DNA from: Salinisphaera sp002433465
Lineage (GTDB): Bacteria > Pseudomonadota > Gammaproteobacteria > Nevskiales > Salinisphaeraceae
Reading direction: 5' to 3'
Length of the DNA stretch: 64,000 nucleotides
Assembly (NCBI RefSeq): GCF_040361435.1
Contig: NZ_APNL01000017.1
Location: forward strand, 1 to 64,000
The notes below the pieces were generated by a model. The model worked only from the letters and a program-made list of their open reading frames with translations, ran no database searches and had not been told where the DNA came from. Each line of letters starts with the position of its first letter. Position 1 is the stretch's first letter. Below are positions 26,092-35,389 of this stretch, piece by piece. Both the position numbers and the translations under genes were made by a program.

Positions 26092-26447
26092 GAGTGCACC
26101 GCCTTGCGGCCGCGCTGCGGCGCCAGCGTATCCACGAGCAAGCCGATCAACCCGACGCCCATGGCCATGCAGAGCCACCATTCGTGCAGGAGCGCGCCAG
26201 CAAACGCGTTGCCGACCAATCCGATCAACGTCACCGCCACCAGAACGCCCTGGCCGGGCCGCCGAGCGAGCAGCAGCGACAATACGACCAGCACGGCGCT
26301 CACGCCAATCGCGGCAAGCGCGCCCAGCGTCTCTGTGACGCCGGTCAGCGGCGCAAAATAGGAATAAACCGCGACGCCGAACCCGGCGAGGACTGCGACA
26401 AGAAGCAGCACGGCACCCAAACGGGCCGTGCGATCGGGTGAGGACAT
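26088..26447 (-). CDS. Four-helix membrane partner of the quinoprotein dehydrogenase
   Basis: A 119-aa protein with four hydrophobic helices (about residues 10-32, 38-60, 66-90, 92-108). In membrane glucose dehydrogenase a similar membrane domain is fused to the N-terminus of the PQQ domain; here it is separate. The stop overlaps the start of the dehydrogenase gene (ATGA), strongly suggesting coupled synthesis. It probably docks the dehydrogenase or quinone. Confidence 0.7.
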   Translation of the reverse strand: MSSPDRTARLGAVLLLVAVLAGFGVAVYSYFAPLTGVTETLGALAAIGVSAVLVVLSLLLARRPGQGVLVAVTLIGLVGNAFAGALLHEWWLCMAMGVGLIGLLVDTLAPQRGRKAVHS

Positions 26448-26625
26448 GGGAACCGCCGTCTGCGAAAAGCCAGGGCCAACGCGGTCACGCCCGCCCAATA
26501 GATGCATAACGCATATATTACATCGGCGCGCCAGCCACTGGCCAGCCGGCGGCTAGCGCCGAGAGCGCCGCAGCTCGCCACGCAGCGCGATCAACAGGCA
26601 GATCATCGAACAGGCGCCGGGTGGC

Positions 26626-27423
26626 TCAAGCCGACATGCGCGCGGCCGAGCGGCCATCATCGGGCATGGTCCGGCCCAGAAAGTGCCGCGCATAGCGCGG
26701 CGTCAGCCGGTTGAGATCGAGATGCATGAACACGTCGGCCACGTTGAAGTCCGGGTCGTAACACGGCGGCCCGCCGACACAGGCCCCGACACGCAGATAG
26801 GCCTTGATCAGCGGTGGTAGGCGCACGGCACGCTCAAGCGGCGCGTCCGCGGGCGGCAGCGCGAGGCGCGGTCGCACGCAACGATGCCGCTCGGCCGGCT
26901 GGCGGGCCCAGATCTGGCGATAGGTCGCATGGGCCAGCGCCAGACCGTCGCGTAGATCGATACTCGCACAGCCAATGAGGTGATCGTAGCGATCGGCACG
27001 AATCAGATCGGCGATACCGCTCCAGAGCACCGCCATCGCCGGACTGCGCCGATACTCTTCGGCAACACAGGTACGGCCGATTTCGAGGAAGCGCCCCTGG
27101 CAGGTGAGCACTGCGTCGAGCTCGAATTCGCTGGACGAATAAAAGCCGCCGGCGGCGACGGCTGCTTCGTGCGTGAGCACCCGGGTGCTGGCAACCGCGC
27201 GCCCATCGCGGGCATCACGAACCAGCAGATGCAGGCAGAAGGCGTCCATGGCATCGGCTTCGAGGCCACTGCCGGCCAGCGTGGCCTGGGCGCCCATTTC
27301 CTGTACGAATACGCGATAGCGCAGGGCCAGGCTGTCGTCGATCTCGTTCTGGGTCCGGGCAAAGCTGTAGTAGAAACGGGCACCGCGCTCCTGCGCTGCT
27401 TGTTTGGTCGTCGTTGCGGTCAT
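26626..27423 (-). CDS. olsB: Ornithine acyl-ACP N-acyltransferase (OlsB-like)
   Basis: A 265-aa GNAT-fold acyltransferase of the hemolysin/OlsB group: ALRYRVFVQEMGAQ, FCLHLLVRDA, FLEIGRTCVAEEYR, and near the C-terminus KAYLRVGACVGGPPCYDPDFNVADVFMHLD. OlsB attaches a 3-hydroxyacyl chain to ornithine, making lyso-ornithine lipid, a phosphate-free membrane lipid. The ATG at 27423 has GAG at good spacing; ATG 27432 is possible. The acylating partner OlsA is not in the window. A PHO-box-like array lies upstream. Confidence 0.82.
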   Translation of the reverse strand: MTATTTKQAAQERGARFYYSFARTQNEIDDSLALRYRVFVQEMGAQATLAGSGLEADAMDAFCLHLLVRDARDGRAVASTRVLTHEAAVAAGGFYSSSEFELDAVLTCQGRFLEIGRTCVAEEYRRSPAMAVLWSGIADLIRADRYDHLIGCASIDLRDGLALAHATYRQIWARQPAERHRCVRPRLALPPADAPLERAVRLPPLIKAYLRVGACVGGPPCYDPDFNVADVFMHLDLNRLTPRYARHFLGRTMPDDGRSAARMSA

Positions 27424-27472
27424 GGCGGGCATCTCGATCGCGAATCAACGACCGCGATTCTCCGAGCCCTGT

Positions 27473-27512
27473 GTGATACGCAAATGACCCAACGGTGACG
27501 CCTGTATGACGC
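27473..27512 (-). promoter_or_regulatory. Four-unit PHO-box-like array between olsB and the methyltransferase gene
   Basis: Four 7-mers, GTGATAC, ATGACCC, GTGACGC and ATGACGC, start at 27473, 27484, 27495 and 27506, exactly 11 bases apart with 4-base spacers. On the minus strand they read GCGTCAT, GCGTCAC, GGGTCAT, GTATCAC, following the architecture of PhoB sites (7-bp repeats every 11 bp). The array ends about 40-50 bases upstream of the olsB start. Confidence 0.7.
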
Positions 27513-27583
27513 AGCGGAATGTAACGATTGCGTCATTTCAAGCTGCTATCCAGTAGCGATAACGCTCGCTCCAGGACAGCAAC

Positions 27584-28162
27584 ATGTCGGATACCAGCCT
27601 GCTACTGAGGCTATGGCTGACCAAGCCGCGCCAGATCGCCACCTGGACGCCGACCGGGCGCGCCGTGGCCCAGGCTTTTGTGGATGCGCTGGACGCCGCC
27701 CCCGGTGAGGGCCACATCGTCGAGCTCGGCGCCGGCACCGGTCCGATTACCGCCGCCATGCTGGAGGCCGGCATCGATCGCCGCCGGCTGTGCGTGGTCG
27801 AATACGACAACGACCTCGTTGCCCTGCTGCGGCAACGCTTTGGGCATGGCGGCATCGTCCAGGGCGACGCCCGGGCGCTGGATTCACTGTTTGCCCAACA
27901 GGGTATCGACCAGGTGGCCGCGATCGTATCCACCCTGCCGATCCTGCATTTTTCCCGCGCCGATCAGCGCCGCGTGCTCGACGGCTGCTTCGCACGCGCC
28001 CTGCCCGGCACGCTTTTCACCCAGATCACCTACCTGCCCGGCTCGCCCGTGCGCCAGCGGGCGCTGGAGCGCTGGGGCTATCGCGCCGACCGCTTTCGGC
28101 GGGTCGCACTTAACTGGCCGCCAGCGACGCTGTGGCAGTATCGGCCCGACGTCGGCCTGTAA
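27584..28162 (+). CDS. Class I SAM methyltransferase, phospholipid N-methyltransferase-like
   Basis: A 192-aa methyltransferase with motif I VELGAGTGPITAAML, acidic CVVEYD and IVSTLPILHFS near motif IV. It resembles PmtA-type phosphatidylethanolamine N-methyltransferases and rRNA dimethylase-like lipid enzymes. AGGACAGCAAC precedes the ATG. It is divergent from olsB with a shared PHO-box-like region, so a membrane-lipid role is plausible but unproven. Confidence 0.72.
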   Translation: MSDTSLLLRLWLTKPRQIATWTPTGRAVAQAFVDALDAAPGEGHIVELGAGTGPITAAMLEAGIDRRRLCVVEYDNDLVALLRQRFGHGGIVQGDARALDSLFAQQGIDQVAAIVSTLPILHFSRADQRRVLDGCFARALPGTLFTQITYLPGSPVRQRALERWGYRADRFRRVALNWPPATLWQYRPDVGL

Positions 28163-28190
28163 CCCCGCCCGAACGCCACGCGCAGCAACG

Positions 28191-28218
28191 TTGAACGATC
28201 GCTTGCACGATCGTTCAA
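28191..28218. repeat. Perfect 11-bp inverted repeat after the methyltransferase gene
   Basis: TTGAACGATCG at 28191-28201 and its exact complement at 28208-28218 enclose CTTGCA. It lies 28 bases past the methyltransferase stop and 63 before the LysE start. With only AAG/GATCG following it lacks a T-run; it may be a terminator, an operator of a TetR-like protein or both. Confidence 0.6.
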
Positions 28219-28280
28219 GATCGCCTTGACGTGTCCGCTTCAAGCTTGTCGATACCCGTCCGCCTGTTCGTCGACACGCC

Positions 28281-28889
28281 ATGGAAATCGCGATCTATAC
28301 CTTCTGCGTGATGTATTCGCCGGGGCCAGTCAACCTGCTTGCCTTCAACACGGCCCTGCACCGCCCGCCGGCCACGCTGGCCGGCTATTGCGTCGGCGTG
28401 GGCGTGGCCATGCTGAGTGTATTCCTGGTGTTGGGTTACACCGGTGCGGCCCTCGTTCGCGACGCCCTGCTACCGTGGCTGGCCGGCGCCGGCAGCGCCT
28501 ATATCCTTTATCTCGCCTATCATCTTTTTACCGCGGACACGAACGCGGCGAAGGCGGCCGAACCCGCCACCGAGCTGCGTTTTCGCCAGGGCTATTGCCT
28601 GCAGCTGCTCAACCCCAAGGGCTGGGTGCTGGTGCTGCCGGTAACGACGCTCATGTTTCCGGCCGCCGGACTGAGCGGCCTCGGCATACTCGCCTGTGCT
28701 CTGCTTATTTCGCTGGGTGCTGTTGGCGCGCCGGCCTGCTATGCACTGCTCGGTCGGCTTGCCGGCGCGCGCATCCATCACCGCCGCACGCTGGTCATCG
28801 CCAACAAGGTGATGGCCCTGTGCCTGGTCGCCGTGGCCGCTTCAATCGCTTACGATTTCTTTATCGCCACCGGCAACGGCATCGCATGA
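28281..28889 (+). CDS. LysE/RhtB-family exporter
   Basis: A 202-aa inner-membrane protein with about six helices and the family start MYSPGPVNLLAFNTAL (a relaxed form of the usual PGP motif). LysE-family proteins export amino acids or related small molecules. The stop overlaps the ATG of the following AraC gene (ATGA at 28886-28889), so transporter and regulator are coupled. Confidence 0.85.
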   Translation: MEIAIYTFCVMYSPGPVNLLAFNTALHRPPATLAGYCVGVGVAMLSVFLVLGYTGAALVRDALLPWLAGAGSAYILYLAYHLFTADTNAAKAAEPATELRFRQGYCLQLLNPKGWVLVLPVTTLMFPAAGLSGLGILACALLISLGAVGAPACYALLGRLAGARIHHRRTLVIANKVMALCLVAVAASIAYDFFIATGNGIA

Positions 28890-29719
28890 GCGCCGCCACC
28901 TACCAACACGACTGGTTCATCCACTCGCCCACGCCGCGCCTCGACCGCATCGAGGCCTATTTCGGCAACCATGCCTACGACCCGCATCGGCACGATACCT
29001 ATGCGATCGGGGTCACCCTGGCGGGGGTGCAGAGCTTTCATTACCGCGGCTCGCATCGACACAGTCTGCCCGGGCGCACGATCGTGATTCATCCGGACGA
29101 AGTGCACGACGGTCATGCCGGCGATATTCACGGCTTTCGCTACCGCATGGTCTATGTTCCGCCGACCGTGTTCCAGGACATGCTCGGCGGTCAGCCGCTG
29201 CCGTTTCTGCCGGGCGGCATTACCACCGATGCCCGTATGGCCGAGAGCGTGCTGCGGCTGCTGCGCCCTATCGACGACCCGCTCGAATCGTTCGAGGAAG
29301 ACGATGCCCTGTTCGATCTGATCCGTGCCATGAACGCGCTGGCGGGCACCCAAACCAAACCGCGGCGGGTCGATACCGTGTCCGCACAGCGTGCACGCGC
29401 GTTCATCGATGACAGCCCACAGGGGCGCATCACCCTCGATCAGCTCGAGGCCGTGACCGGGCAGAACCGCTGGCGGCTGTCGCGGGATTTTCGGGTGCTG
29501 TTCGGCACCAGCCCCTATCGTTACCTGACCATGCGACGCCTGGAGCGCTGCAAACGCAGTCTGGATGCCGGCCACGGGCTGGCCGATGCATCGCTGGCGG
29601 CCGGCTTCGCCGACCAGAGCCATATGACCCGACAGTTTCGCGATGCCTACGGCATTTCGCCTGGTCGCTGGCTCAAGCTCACCGCCCAGGCCAGCGGCCA
29701 AAGCCGCGAGCGCGGTTAG
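28886..29719 (+). CDS. AraC-family regulator with cupin sensor
   Basis: A 277-aa regulator. The N-terminal AraC-binding cupin has YDPHRHDTYAIGVTLAGVQSF; the C-terminal DNA-binding part has ITLDQLEAVTGQNRWRLSRDFR and LADASLAAGFADQSHMTRQFR. It is translated with the LysE exporter, probably sensing the exported compound and controlling the operon. Its stop overlaps the convergent hemerythrin gene. Confidence 0.87.
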   Translation: MSAATYQHDWFIHSPTPRLDRIEAYFGNHAYDPHRHDTYAIGVTLAGVQSFHYRGSHRHSLPGRTIVIHPDEVHDGHAGDIHGFRYRMVYVPPTVFQDMLGGQPLPFLPGGITTDARMAESVLRLLRPIDDPLESFEEDDALFDLIRAMNALAGTQTKPRRVDTVSAQRARAFIDDSPQGRITLDQLEAVTGQNRWRLSRDFRVLFGTSPYRYLTMRRLERCKRSLDAGHGLADASLAAGFADQSHMTRQFRDAYGISPGRWLKLTAQASGQSRERG

Positions 29720-30297
29720 CGCAGTGCCAGTTCGCCGTATTCGAGAATGCTCGGAATCACGATTTCCTCTTCATCAGCCAGGTGCTGTGTAACCAGCAGC
29801 AACAGACGGTCCGCGCGCTCGGCATAGGCATCCACGCCGTAGCGCGCGTCGTCGCCCACCGCGAACGCCTGCAGCAACGACTGGGCGCTAGCTACGACCG
29901 ACAGCAGCTGTTCGTGAATGATTTCATGATCGTTCTCCAGCAGATCGAAGCCGTAGATCAGGCGCTTGTCGAGGTTTCGAAATCGGGGAAAGTAATGGGC
30001 ATCCTCGATTCGGTGATGCCCTTCCAGATGCTGGAGATAGGCCCGCAGGCGCGGCGCGAACGCGCGCTCAAACGCCGCGATGTCGGTGCGCCCCTCGCGA
30101 AAATCCTCGCTAACCCGGGCCAGGGCGCCGCCCTCGGCGCGCAGCGCATCGTGAACCTGCAGCCAGAATGCGGCCAGTTCGCCGTAATTGGCGTGCGCCG
30201 GCCATTGCGGTACCGGATACTTTGCCCGCAACAGCGCGATCTCGGCCGGTAGCGCGGCGCGTTGATCCAAGCGCAGGTCGTCGGAAATCGTGTGCAT
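29716..30297 (-). CDS. Hemerythrin-like (HHE) domain protein
   Basis: A 193-aa soluble protein with a four-helix HHE-type pattern. Metal ligands are suggested by LEGHHRIEDAHYFP (His and Glu), ENDHEIIHEQ and QHLADEEEIVIP. Such proteins bind a diiron centre, sense or bind O2 or NO, or store iron. ATG 30297 is chosen because the family starts near here; the longer frame upstream is not similar. It ends tail-to-tail with the AraC gene by four bases. Confidence 0.8.
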   Translation of the reverse strand: MHTISDDLRLDQRAALPAEIALLRAKYPVPQWPAHANYGELAAFWLQVHDALRAEGGALARVSEDFREGRTDIAAFERAFAPRLRAYLQHLEGHHRIEDAHYFPRFRNLDKRLIYGFDLLENDHEIIHEQLLSVVASAQSLLQAFAVGDDARYGVDAYAERADRLLLLVTQHLADEEEIVIPSILEYGELALR

Positions 30298-30400
30298 CAC
30301 GCAATGATAACGCGAAGCCGCAGGCGCTTTGCCGGCGCACAGCAACACGTCTGCAGGCCCGGGCCCGACAGGCGCAGCCTGCCGGGCTCGGTCCAAAGGC

Positions 30401-31474
30401 TTAGTCGGCCTGAATCGGCGGGATGATGCGTTCGGCAGCCAGCCGATCGAACAGATCGAAGAACGACGCGCGCGTTTCACGATGATCCATGAAGCCGAAG
30501 TTGCGCGACTTGTTGATATCGTTCACGCATTCCTGCTCGCGACCCAGATCGCCGTCGCTGTGCCACCAGGACGCGAGGCGGCCGATATCCGACTCCACCA
30601 GGCCGTGGGTTTCGGCCAGTTCGGCCCAGGTGGATTCGATACCCTCCATCTGCTGCTCAAGCGGATGCGGCGTTTCGTCCGGACCCTCGGCCTCGAGCCC
30701 GAAGTATTCGCCGATCTCCCGCCACAGACGACGCCAGCGAAACACATCGCCGTTGACCGAATTGAATGCCTGATTCTGGGTGCCGGGCGAAATGGCCGCC
30801 CATTCCATCTGCCGTGCCAGCAGCAACGCATCGGTGAGGTCGGTGAGCGCGTTCCACTGCGTCTGCGAACCGGGGAACTTGAACGCACGACCGGTGGCCT
30901 TGCAGATCGACGCATAGGCCGCGAGCGTCACGCCCATGTTCATGGCATTGCCACGCGCATAGCCGATCAGGGTATGCGGTCGATGCACGTTCCAGCTCAA
31001 ACCATAACGCCGGGCGTTTTCGAACAGAATATCCTCGAGTACATAGTAGAAGTTGGGCCCCGGCACACGTTCGGCGGATTCACGAAACGGCGTTTCCACG
31101 TTGCCGCTGCCGTAGGCTTCGAACGAACCGAGATACTGCTTGGTGCCGGTCACCAGCGACGCATGGCGCAGTTTCGTTTCGTCCAGCGCGTCGAACAGGT
31201 TGCGCATCATCGCGCCGTTGGCTTTTTCGTTTTCCGCCTCGGAGTCGCGAGCGGTCCACGTGCAGAAGAACACATGGGTGATCTTGAGGCCGGCCAGCGC
31301 TTTCGCCGTGGCCGGCGCGTCGAGCAGATCGGCCTGGACGGGGATGACACCGCCGGTATCGGCCGGCCGCCGCGACAGGCCATAGACGGTCCAGCCGCTG
31401 GCCGCGAGATAAGCGGCAAGATTACCACCGACGATGCCGGTGGCACCGACGACGAGCGCGGTTCCTTTTTGCAT
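30401..31474 (-). CDS. PRISE-type NAD(P)-dependent short-chain reductase
   Basis: A 357-aa Rossmann-fold enzyme with VVGATGIVGGNLA for the cofactor and the PRISE motifs VTGTKQYLGSF (Lys) and NFYYVLED (Tyr). PRISE enzymes reduce the C=C bond of activated enones. It is divergent from the LysR gene at 31579, which likely regulates it. The substrate is unknown. Confidence 0.82.
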   Translation of the reverse strand: MQKGTALVVGATGIVGGNLAAYLAASGWTVYGLSRRPADTGGVIPVQADLLDAPATAKALAGLKITHVFFCTWTARDSEAENEKANGAMMRNLFDALDETKLRHASLVTGTKQYLGSFEAYGSGNVETPFRESAERVPGPNFYYVLEDILFENARRYGLSWNVHRPHTLIGYARGNAMNMGVTLAAYASICKATGRAFKFPGSQTQWNALTDLTDALLLARQMEWAAISPGTQNQAFNSVNGDVFRWRRLWREIGEYFGLEAEGPDETPHPLEQQMEGIESTWAELAETHGLVESDIGRLASWWHSDGDLGREQECVNDINKSRNFGFMDHRETRASFFDLFDRLAAERIIPPIQAD

Positions 31475-31578
31475 GATAGAGCCTCTTGTAGCGATGCAGC
31501 AGGAGCTGCTTGAGTAACGTGCCCAGTATCCGGCCTGTGCGACTTGCTACAATCGATAACTTCGCAATTGGTTATTGC

Positions 31579-32529
31579 ATGAAACGCAATGCACTCGATC
31601 TCAATGCCCTGCGGCTGCTGCAGACGGTGACCGAAACCGGCAGCTTCACCGCGGCCGCGCAACGAAGCCAGCGCTCGGTATCCGCCGTATCGCGGGAGAT
31701 CGCCGCGTTCGAACGGGCGCTGGGCCAGCGCCTGTTCTATCGACACACGCGGGCGGTATCGCTTACCGAAGCCGGTCGGCTCTATCTCGACGCGGTGCGG
31801 CCTCTGGTCGAACAGATCGATACCGCCACCGAAACGTTGTTCAGCGACGAGGCCGAGCCCGCGGGCGTACTCAGCGTGAATGCGCCGGTTGCCTTCGGCC
31901 AGCGGCAGCTCATGGCGCTCGTGGGCAGCTTTCAGGCGCGCTATCGCCAGATCCGCGTCGACCTGCGCCTTTCCGACCGCTTCGAGGATCCGGTACGCCG
32001 CGCCCACGACGTCACCTTCCGGGTCGGCCAGCCCGCCGACTCCGCTCTGATCGCACGTCCGCTCGCACCGATGCGGTATATCGTCGCGGGCGCGCCGAGC
32101 TATCTTTCGCAACACGCCGCGCCGCAAACCCCCACCGACCTGCTGGCCCATGCCTGCCTGCGTTACCAGGGTGACTACGGCCGCCAGCAGTGGTACTGGC
32201 GCTCACATGCCGACGCTGCCTATACGCCGCTGACCGTCGATGGCCCTCTCTATAGCGACGACGCCGTCAGCCTGCGCGAAGCCGCGCTGGCGGGCAGCGG
32301 CCTCGTGCTCTTCCCAAGCTGGTTGATCGACCGCGAGCTGGCCGCCGGCACGCTCGTCCCGCTGCTCGAAGACTGGCAATGGGAAGTCACGCCGCAGCAA
32401 CGATTGATTTACATGTTGTATGCCGAGCGCGAGCTCGCCCCGCCCAAGACACGCGCCTTCGTCAATCACGTGCTCGAACAGATCGGCGACCCGCCGCTCT
32501 GGGATCGCTGGCGGAGCGTAACCCGCTAA
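31579..32529 (+). CDS. LysR-family regulator
   Basis: A 316-aa regulator: N-terminal winged helix (LNALRLLQTVTETGSFTAAAQRSQRSVSAVSREIAAFE) quoted in part here by its key residues Ala-Ala-Ala-Gln and Ser-Val-Ser, and a C-terminal effector domain (LSVNAPVAFGQRQL, LREAALAGSGLVLFPSW). It is divergent from the PRISE reductase gene, its probable target. Confidence 0.87.
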   Translation: MKRNALDLNALRLLQTVTETGSFTAAAQRSQRSVSAVSREIAAFERALGQRLFYRHTRAVSLTEAGRLYLDAVRPLVEQIDTATETLFSDEAEPAGVLSVNAPVAFGQRQLMALVGSFQARYRQIRVDLRLSDRFEDPVRRAHDVTFRVGQPADSALIARPLAPMRYIVAGAPSYLSQHAAPQTPTDLLAHACLRYQGDYGRQQWYWRSHADAAYTPLTVDGPLYSDDAVSLREAALAGSGLVLFPSWLIDRELAAGTLVPLLEDWQWEVTPQQRLIYMLYAERELAPPKTRAFVNHVLEQIGDPPLWDRWRSVTR

Positions 32530-32718
32530 CGCTTTCCCCTTGCCAGCGGCCGCCAACCAGGCGCGTTGCACGAGCGCGCATGAAAAGCGCCCGCCGCATC
32601 TGCCGGCTCCAGAAAAACGCCCGTAACGACAGGCGATGTGTTGCGCGCCATGTATTGCACCGGCGCGTGAAGCATCCTGCTATGATCCTTGGACGGGGCC
32701 GGGGACCACGGTATAAGC

Positions 32719-33996
32719 ATGCCGCAGGCATATATCGCCATGGGCGCAGACACAGCGTCTTCTTTGGGCGCATGGGCGCTGTGGCTGAAAATTCTAACCG
32801 CGGGCGCGACTTTGGCGTTGACCGCGGTGCTGGTCGTGCTGACGCTGTCGTTATACAAGCGTCGCGATCAGTATGCGCCGACCGCCCTGCATTTCACGAT
32901 CGCAAATTTCTTTGCCGCCGGCTATATCGTGGCCGATACCGTAGTCATCGTCGCGACGATGCTGGCTCGGGACGATGTGGTACAGCTCGCCTACCGCACC
33001 GCCATCGCCGTACTCCCGCTCGCGCTGGCGGCTTATTTCTTCGTCTACCGCTGCATGACGCATGAGGGCTGGCCCGCGCGTCGGCTGCTCGTCGAGGTCT
33101 ACGGCGTTGGTCTGTGTGCTGCCCTGTTGCCGTGGTTCGACAACGCCTATCTGGTGGTGGCCAGCGAACAGCTCACGATTACCCGGGCCAACATATTTCT
33201 CGACTACGGCGCGGGCGCGGCGCCCTTCTTCGCGGGCTGTCTGGCCGTGTTTGCCGTCGTCAGCTACCGCATATTGCGGCACGCCCCGGCCCGCAAGAGT
33301 GCGGGCATCTCGCTAGTAACCGGTTTCGGATTTGCCGTGTTCCTGCTCTGCGGCATACACGACGCCTTGCGTGAACTCGGCCTGTCGCTGCTGCCCATGG
33401 ATACGCTGGCGCTGGCCGCCGTGCTGTTTCAGACCTTTGCCTGTGCGGTGATGGTCTGGCACTACTCGGTGACCCTCGGCGAGCAGCGCAGCCAATACGC
33501 CCAGCTCAGGTCTGTCACCGACCGCGCCAATCGCGACGCGCTGTCGGGCCTTTATAACCGCTGCTACCTTGAAGACTATATGGCCCGCGGGGGCGCGCAA
33601 GCTCGCGGCGGCCTGCTGTTCGTTGACCTCGATCACTTCAAGAAGATCAACGACGACTACGGCCATACAACCGGCGACCGGCTGATCCAGACGGTGGCCC
33701 AGTGTATGCGCGAGGCCACGCGCGAACGCGATATCGTGTGCCGCTGGGGCGGCGACGAGTTCCTGGTGCTGCTCGAGCTCGGGGCCGAGAACGATGCCAC
33801 CAATCCGGCCATCGAGCGTCTCGTGCGGGCCCTCGACCAGACCCGTATCGATGGTATAGACGGCCTCAAGCTGAGCGCCAGCATGGGCTATGCGGAATTC
33901 GAGAAGGGCCAGTGGCGCGAAGCCCTGAATCGGGCCGACGTCGCCCTCTACGAGGCAAAGCGTGGCGGTCGCTGCCGGGTGAGTATCGCCAGTTAA
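32719..33996 (+). CDS. Diguanylate cyclase with seven-helix-type membrane sensor
   Basis: About 425 aa. Several hydrophobic helices cover residues 20-255. The GGDEF domain follows: RDALSGLYNRCYLEDY, FVDLDHFKKINDDYGH, active loop WGGDEF and, five residues before it, the inhibitory RERD (RxxD) site, so product inhibition is expected. It makes cyclic di-GMP. The start is uncertain: ATG 32719 is chosen, TTG 32689 and ATG 32740 are alternatives. Confidence 0.85.
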   Translation: MPQAYIAMGADTASSLGAWALWLKILTAGATLALTAVLVVLTLSLYKRRDQYAPTALHFTIANFFAAGYIVADTVVIVATMLARDDVVQLAYRTAIAVLPLALAAYFFVYRCMTHEGWPARRLLVEVYGVGLCAALLPWFDNAYLVVASEQLTITRANIFLDYGAGAAPFFAGCLAVFAVVSYRILRHAPARKSAGISLVTGFGFAVFLLCGIHDALRELGLSLLPMDTLALAAVLFQTFACAVMVWHYSVTLGEQRSQYAQLRSVTDRANRDALSGLYNRCYLEDYMARGGAQARGGLLFVDLDHFKKINDDYGHTTGDRLIQTVAQCMREATRERDIVCRWGGDEFLVLLELGAENDATNPAIERLVRALDQTRIDGIDGLKLSASMGYAEFEKGQWREALNRADVALYEAKRGGRCRVSIAS

Positions 33997-34258
33997 TTTC
34001 GCGGCCTGGTTACCGGCCTTTCCCCGCTTGCCAGCCCGGGCCACATGCGGCCTGCTAAACCACAGGGCAGACTGCAAAATACCGGCAACGGACATTTCTA
34101 GCAGCAAACCAGGGAGCGCCGGCCGTGATTATCACAAGGGGAGCACGCATGCGGCCGATCAAGCCCAGCCAACCTGACGAGCAGGGCATTGGCAACACGA
34201 ACTCGTTGCCGAATGTCGCTTGGCCGGCGAACATTCGGCGGCCGGCACGAGCATACGC

Positions 34259-35278
34259 ATGAACGCCCCGATCGGTCCGGACGACTCCCTATCCTTTCAC
34301 CGGCATCGGCGCGCGTTGCTGCTGGTGCTGCTCGCGTTTACCGCGCTGTTCGGCATTTTTTTCATCGTCATCAACTTCTTCGCCGGCAAATACATGTTGA
34401 TGGCCGTCGAAGTCGCCGTCTCGACCTTTGCGCTGGCTCTGCTACCCGTCGTTAGGCGTACGCCACGTCTTCAACGCTGGTCTGTGGGGTATCTGATCGT
34501 ACTGTATAGCGGTGTGAGCTATGCGCTGATCACACCCGAAACCTCGGTATCGGTCTTCGGCTGGGTTCTACTCATGCCCGTGGTTGCGCATCTGTTGATC
34601 GGACGTTTGTGGGGCGGCGTGCTATGCGCGGTATTCGTGCCGCTGGCAGCGGCCATATTCATCTGGCGTTTCGGTACCGATCCGGTATTTGCCAATCCTG
34701 GATCGATCGCGAACATGGTTACGATCACCTGCTGTAGCTATCTGTTGTCGTACGTATACGAAGGCAGCCGGGGCGAGGCCGAACGCCGCCTGCGGCGTAT
34801 GGCCTCGACGGATGCCCTGACCGGTTTGCCGAATCGCATCCGCCTTGAACAGATCTATGCGCGCCATATGACCGCCACCCGACTGCCAATGGCCATGCTC
34901 ATGGTCGATCTTGATCACTTCAAACGCATTAACGACAACCATGGCCACCGGGCAGGCGATAAAGTATTACGCGCCGTAGCCAAGGCCATGAAAGGACAGA
35001 TGCGCGATGCCGATTTCGTCTTCCGGCTCGGTGGTGAAGAGTTCTGCATCCTGTTACCCGACACGGATTTTTGCGCCGCGCGCCAGCTGGCCGAACGCAC
35101 CCGCACCGCCATCGAAGCGCTTGCGTGTCACGATTGCGAGGTGGTATTGCGCTTGACTGCGAGTATCGGTATTGCCGTCAGCCGCGACGCCGATGAGCCG
35201 CTTGATAACCTGCTCCACGCGGCCGATCAGAACCTCTACCGCGCCAAGCTCGGCGGGCGCAACCAAGTCATCGGTTGA
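34259..35278 (+). CDS. Diguanylate cyclase with six-helix membrane sensor
   Basis: A 339-aa protein. Residues 18-170 hold about six hydrophobic helices. The GGDEF domain shows STDALTGLPNRIRL, VDLDHFKRINDNHGH, GGEEF and the RDAD inhibitory site five residues before it. It should synthesise cyclic di-GMP and be feedback-inhibited. It is a separate gene from the GGDEF gene just upstream, 262 bases away. Confidence 0.87.
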   Translation: MNAPIGPDDSLSFHRHRRALLLVLLAFTALFGIFFIVINFFAGKYMLMAVEVAVSTFALALLPVVRRTPRLQRWSVGYLIVLYSGVSYALITPETSVSVFGWVLLMPVVAHLLIGRLWGGVLCAVFVPLAAAIFIWRFGTDPVFANPGSIANMVTITCCSYLLSYVYEGSRGEAERRLRRMASTDALTGLPNRIRLEQIYARHMTATRLPMAMLMVDLDHFKRINDNHGHRAGDKVLRAVAKAMKGQMRDADFVFRLGGEEFCILLPDTDFCAARQLAERTRTAIEALACHDCEVVLRLTASIGIAVSRDADEPLDNLLHAADQNLYRAKLGGRNQVIG

Positions 35279-35389
35279 GCGGTACGTCGCGAGTCGGCAC
35301 GTTGCAGAACCGCTGCACTCCAGCTTGCGAATCGGCCTGCGGCAACGTAGAAATTGCACGTCTATTCGCTTGCGAGCCGGTCGTAGCCC

